Origin: CADEFQ01 sp050185195
Lineage (GTDB): Bacteria > Pseudomonadota > Gammaproteobacteria > Steroidobacterales > Steroidobacteraceae
Assembly: GCA_050185195.1 (NCBI GenBank)
Contig: JBFWZQ010000002.1
Coordinates: 248,001-312,000 of the forward strand
Direction of reading: 5' to 3'
Length of the DNA: 64,000 nt
Each line of letters begins with the position of its first letter. Positions within the stretch are counted from its first letter, which is position 1. Shown piece after piece: positions 63,799-64,000 of this stretch. Below the pieces are notes generated by a model that did not search any database, was not told the origin of the DNA, and saw only the letters and a program-made list of their open reading frames with translations. The translations under genes and the position numbers were made by a program.

Positions 63799-64000
63799 GT
63801 CCACCTCGAAATCCTGGCTGCCCTTCGCAGTCCTCGCCGTAGCCGGCGTGCTCGCCGGCGCCTGGATCGCGCGGGCGACGCTCGCGCCGGAGGCACCACC
63901 AGCCCCCACGCTGCAGGTCGGCACCTGGTTGCCCGCACCGCGCGCGATCGACGCGCCGGCGCTGGTCGACAGCCGCGGCAAGCCCTTCACCGCAGCCGGT
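63797..64000 (+). CDS. SCO1/SenC-family protein, N-terminal part (runs off window)
   Basis: 68 complete codons remain open at the window end. An N-terminal membrane anchor (SWLPFAVLAVAGVLAGAWIARA) is followed by a periplasmic segment PTLQVGTWLPAPRAIDAPALVDSRGKPFTAAG, the lead-in (xLxxPRxlxxFxLxDxxGxxFt) of SCO copper chaperones for cytochrome c oxidase. The CxxxC copper site would lie beyond the window, so the call rests on the lead-in alone. The ATG overlaps the divergent prmB ATG by two bases. GATAAT ends 6 bases before it and there is no Shine-Dalgarno sequence. Confidence 0.65.
   Translation, partial: MSTSKSWLPFAVLAVAGVLAGAWIARATLAPEAPPAPTLQVGTWLPAPRAIDAPALVDSRGKPFTAAG

Overview
The window reads as a 64 kb chromosomal segment of a GC-rich gammaproteobacterium. 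The gene orders dnaQ-rnhA-yafS/mltD, tig-clpP-clpX-lon followed by tRNA-Val/tRNA-Asp and ppiD, cysS-gltX with ppi-lpxH, and aroC-asd-fimV-truA-accD-folC-dedD-cvpA-purF are all familiar from Pseudomonas/Xanthomonas-type genomes. MiaE and FimV also fit. The high GC, SD-poor starts and the otsB-GH15-otsA cassette suggest a Xanthomonadales/Nevskiales-like relative, but the species cannot be named from sequence alone. There are 7 tRNA genes, no rRNA and no CRISPR.

Layout. 1-18.4 kb is a surface-polysaccharide (capsule/O-antigen) region. Leftward run: Wzi-like barrel, a very large SLBB export protein, an IS4-family transposase remnant, two tandem Wzz chain-length regulators and the start of a Wzy-like polymerase that leaves the window. 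Rightward run: a DUF4143 ATPase, a GT-B glycosyltransferase and a second, larger Wzi-like barrel, then a HigBA toxin-antitoxin pair. A second leftward operon makes nucleotide sugars: TviB-type dehydrogenase, UDP-uronate epimerase, DegT aminotransferase, Pgi and a DXD glycosyltransferase. The extreme left (1-3.2 kb) is visibly poorer in GC than the rest.

18.4-24.7 kb is housekeeping: replication (dnaQ, rnhA), cell wall (mltD), fatty acids (fabI) and envelope folding (ppiD). 24.9-27.1 kb holds an odd in-frame fusion of a membrane-anchored LVIVD-repeat protein to a truncated flavin reductase, sitting where hupB is expected. 27.3-33.2 kb is the tRNA-Leu-tig-clpP-clpX-lon proteostasis block, with a sigma32-like promoter before lon.

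33.3-37.3 kb is a molybdenum island: a small membrane protein and ModE on one strand, and a periplasmic molybdopterin-fold protein plus a TonB-dependent receptor on the other. Two ModE-box-like operators overlap the receptor promoter and RBS. This suggests ModE-controlled outer-membrane uptake of molybdate or a molybdenum chelate, and is the most system-like novelty in the window.

37.3-44.1 kb has tRNA pairs, a secreted S10 peptidase, folD and an overlapping otsB-GH15-otsA trehalose operon. 44.1-51 kb has a PhnA-like gene between degenerate heptamer arrays, cysS/gltX, ppi/lpxH, miaE and a receiver-kinase fusion. 51-64 kb has a glycerate kinase and the purF-to-prmB block, ending in the start of a SCO-family gene.
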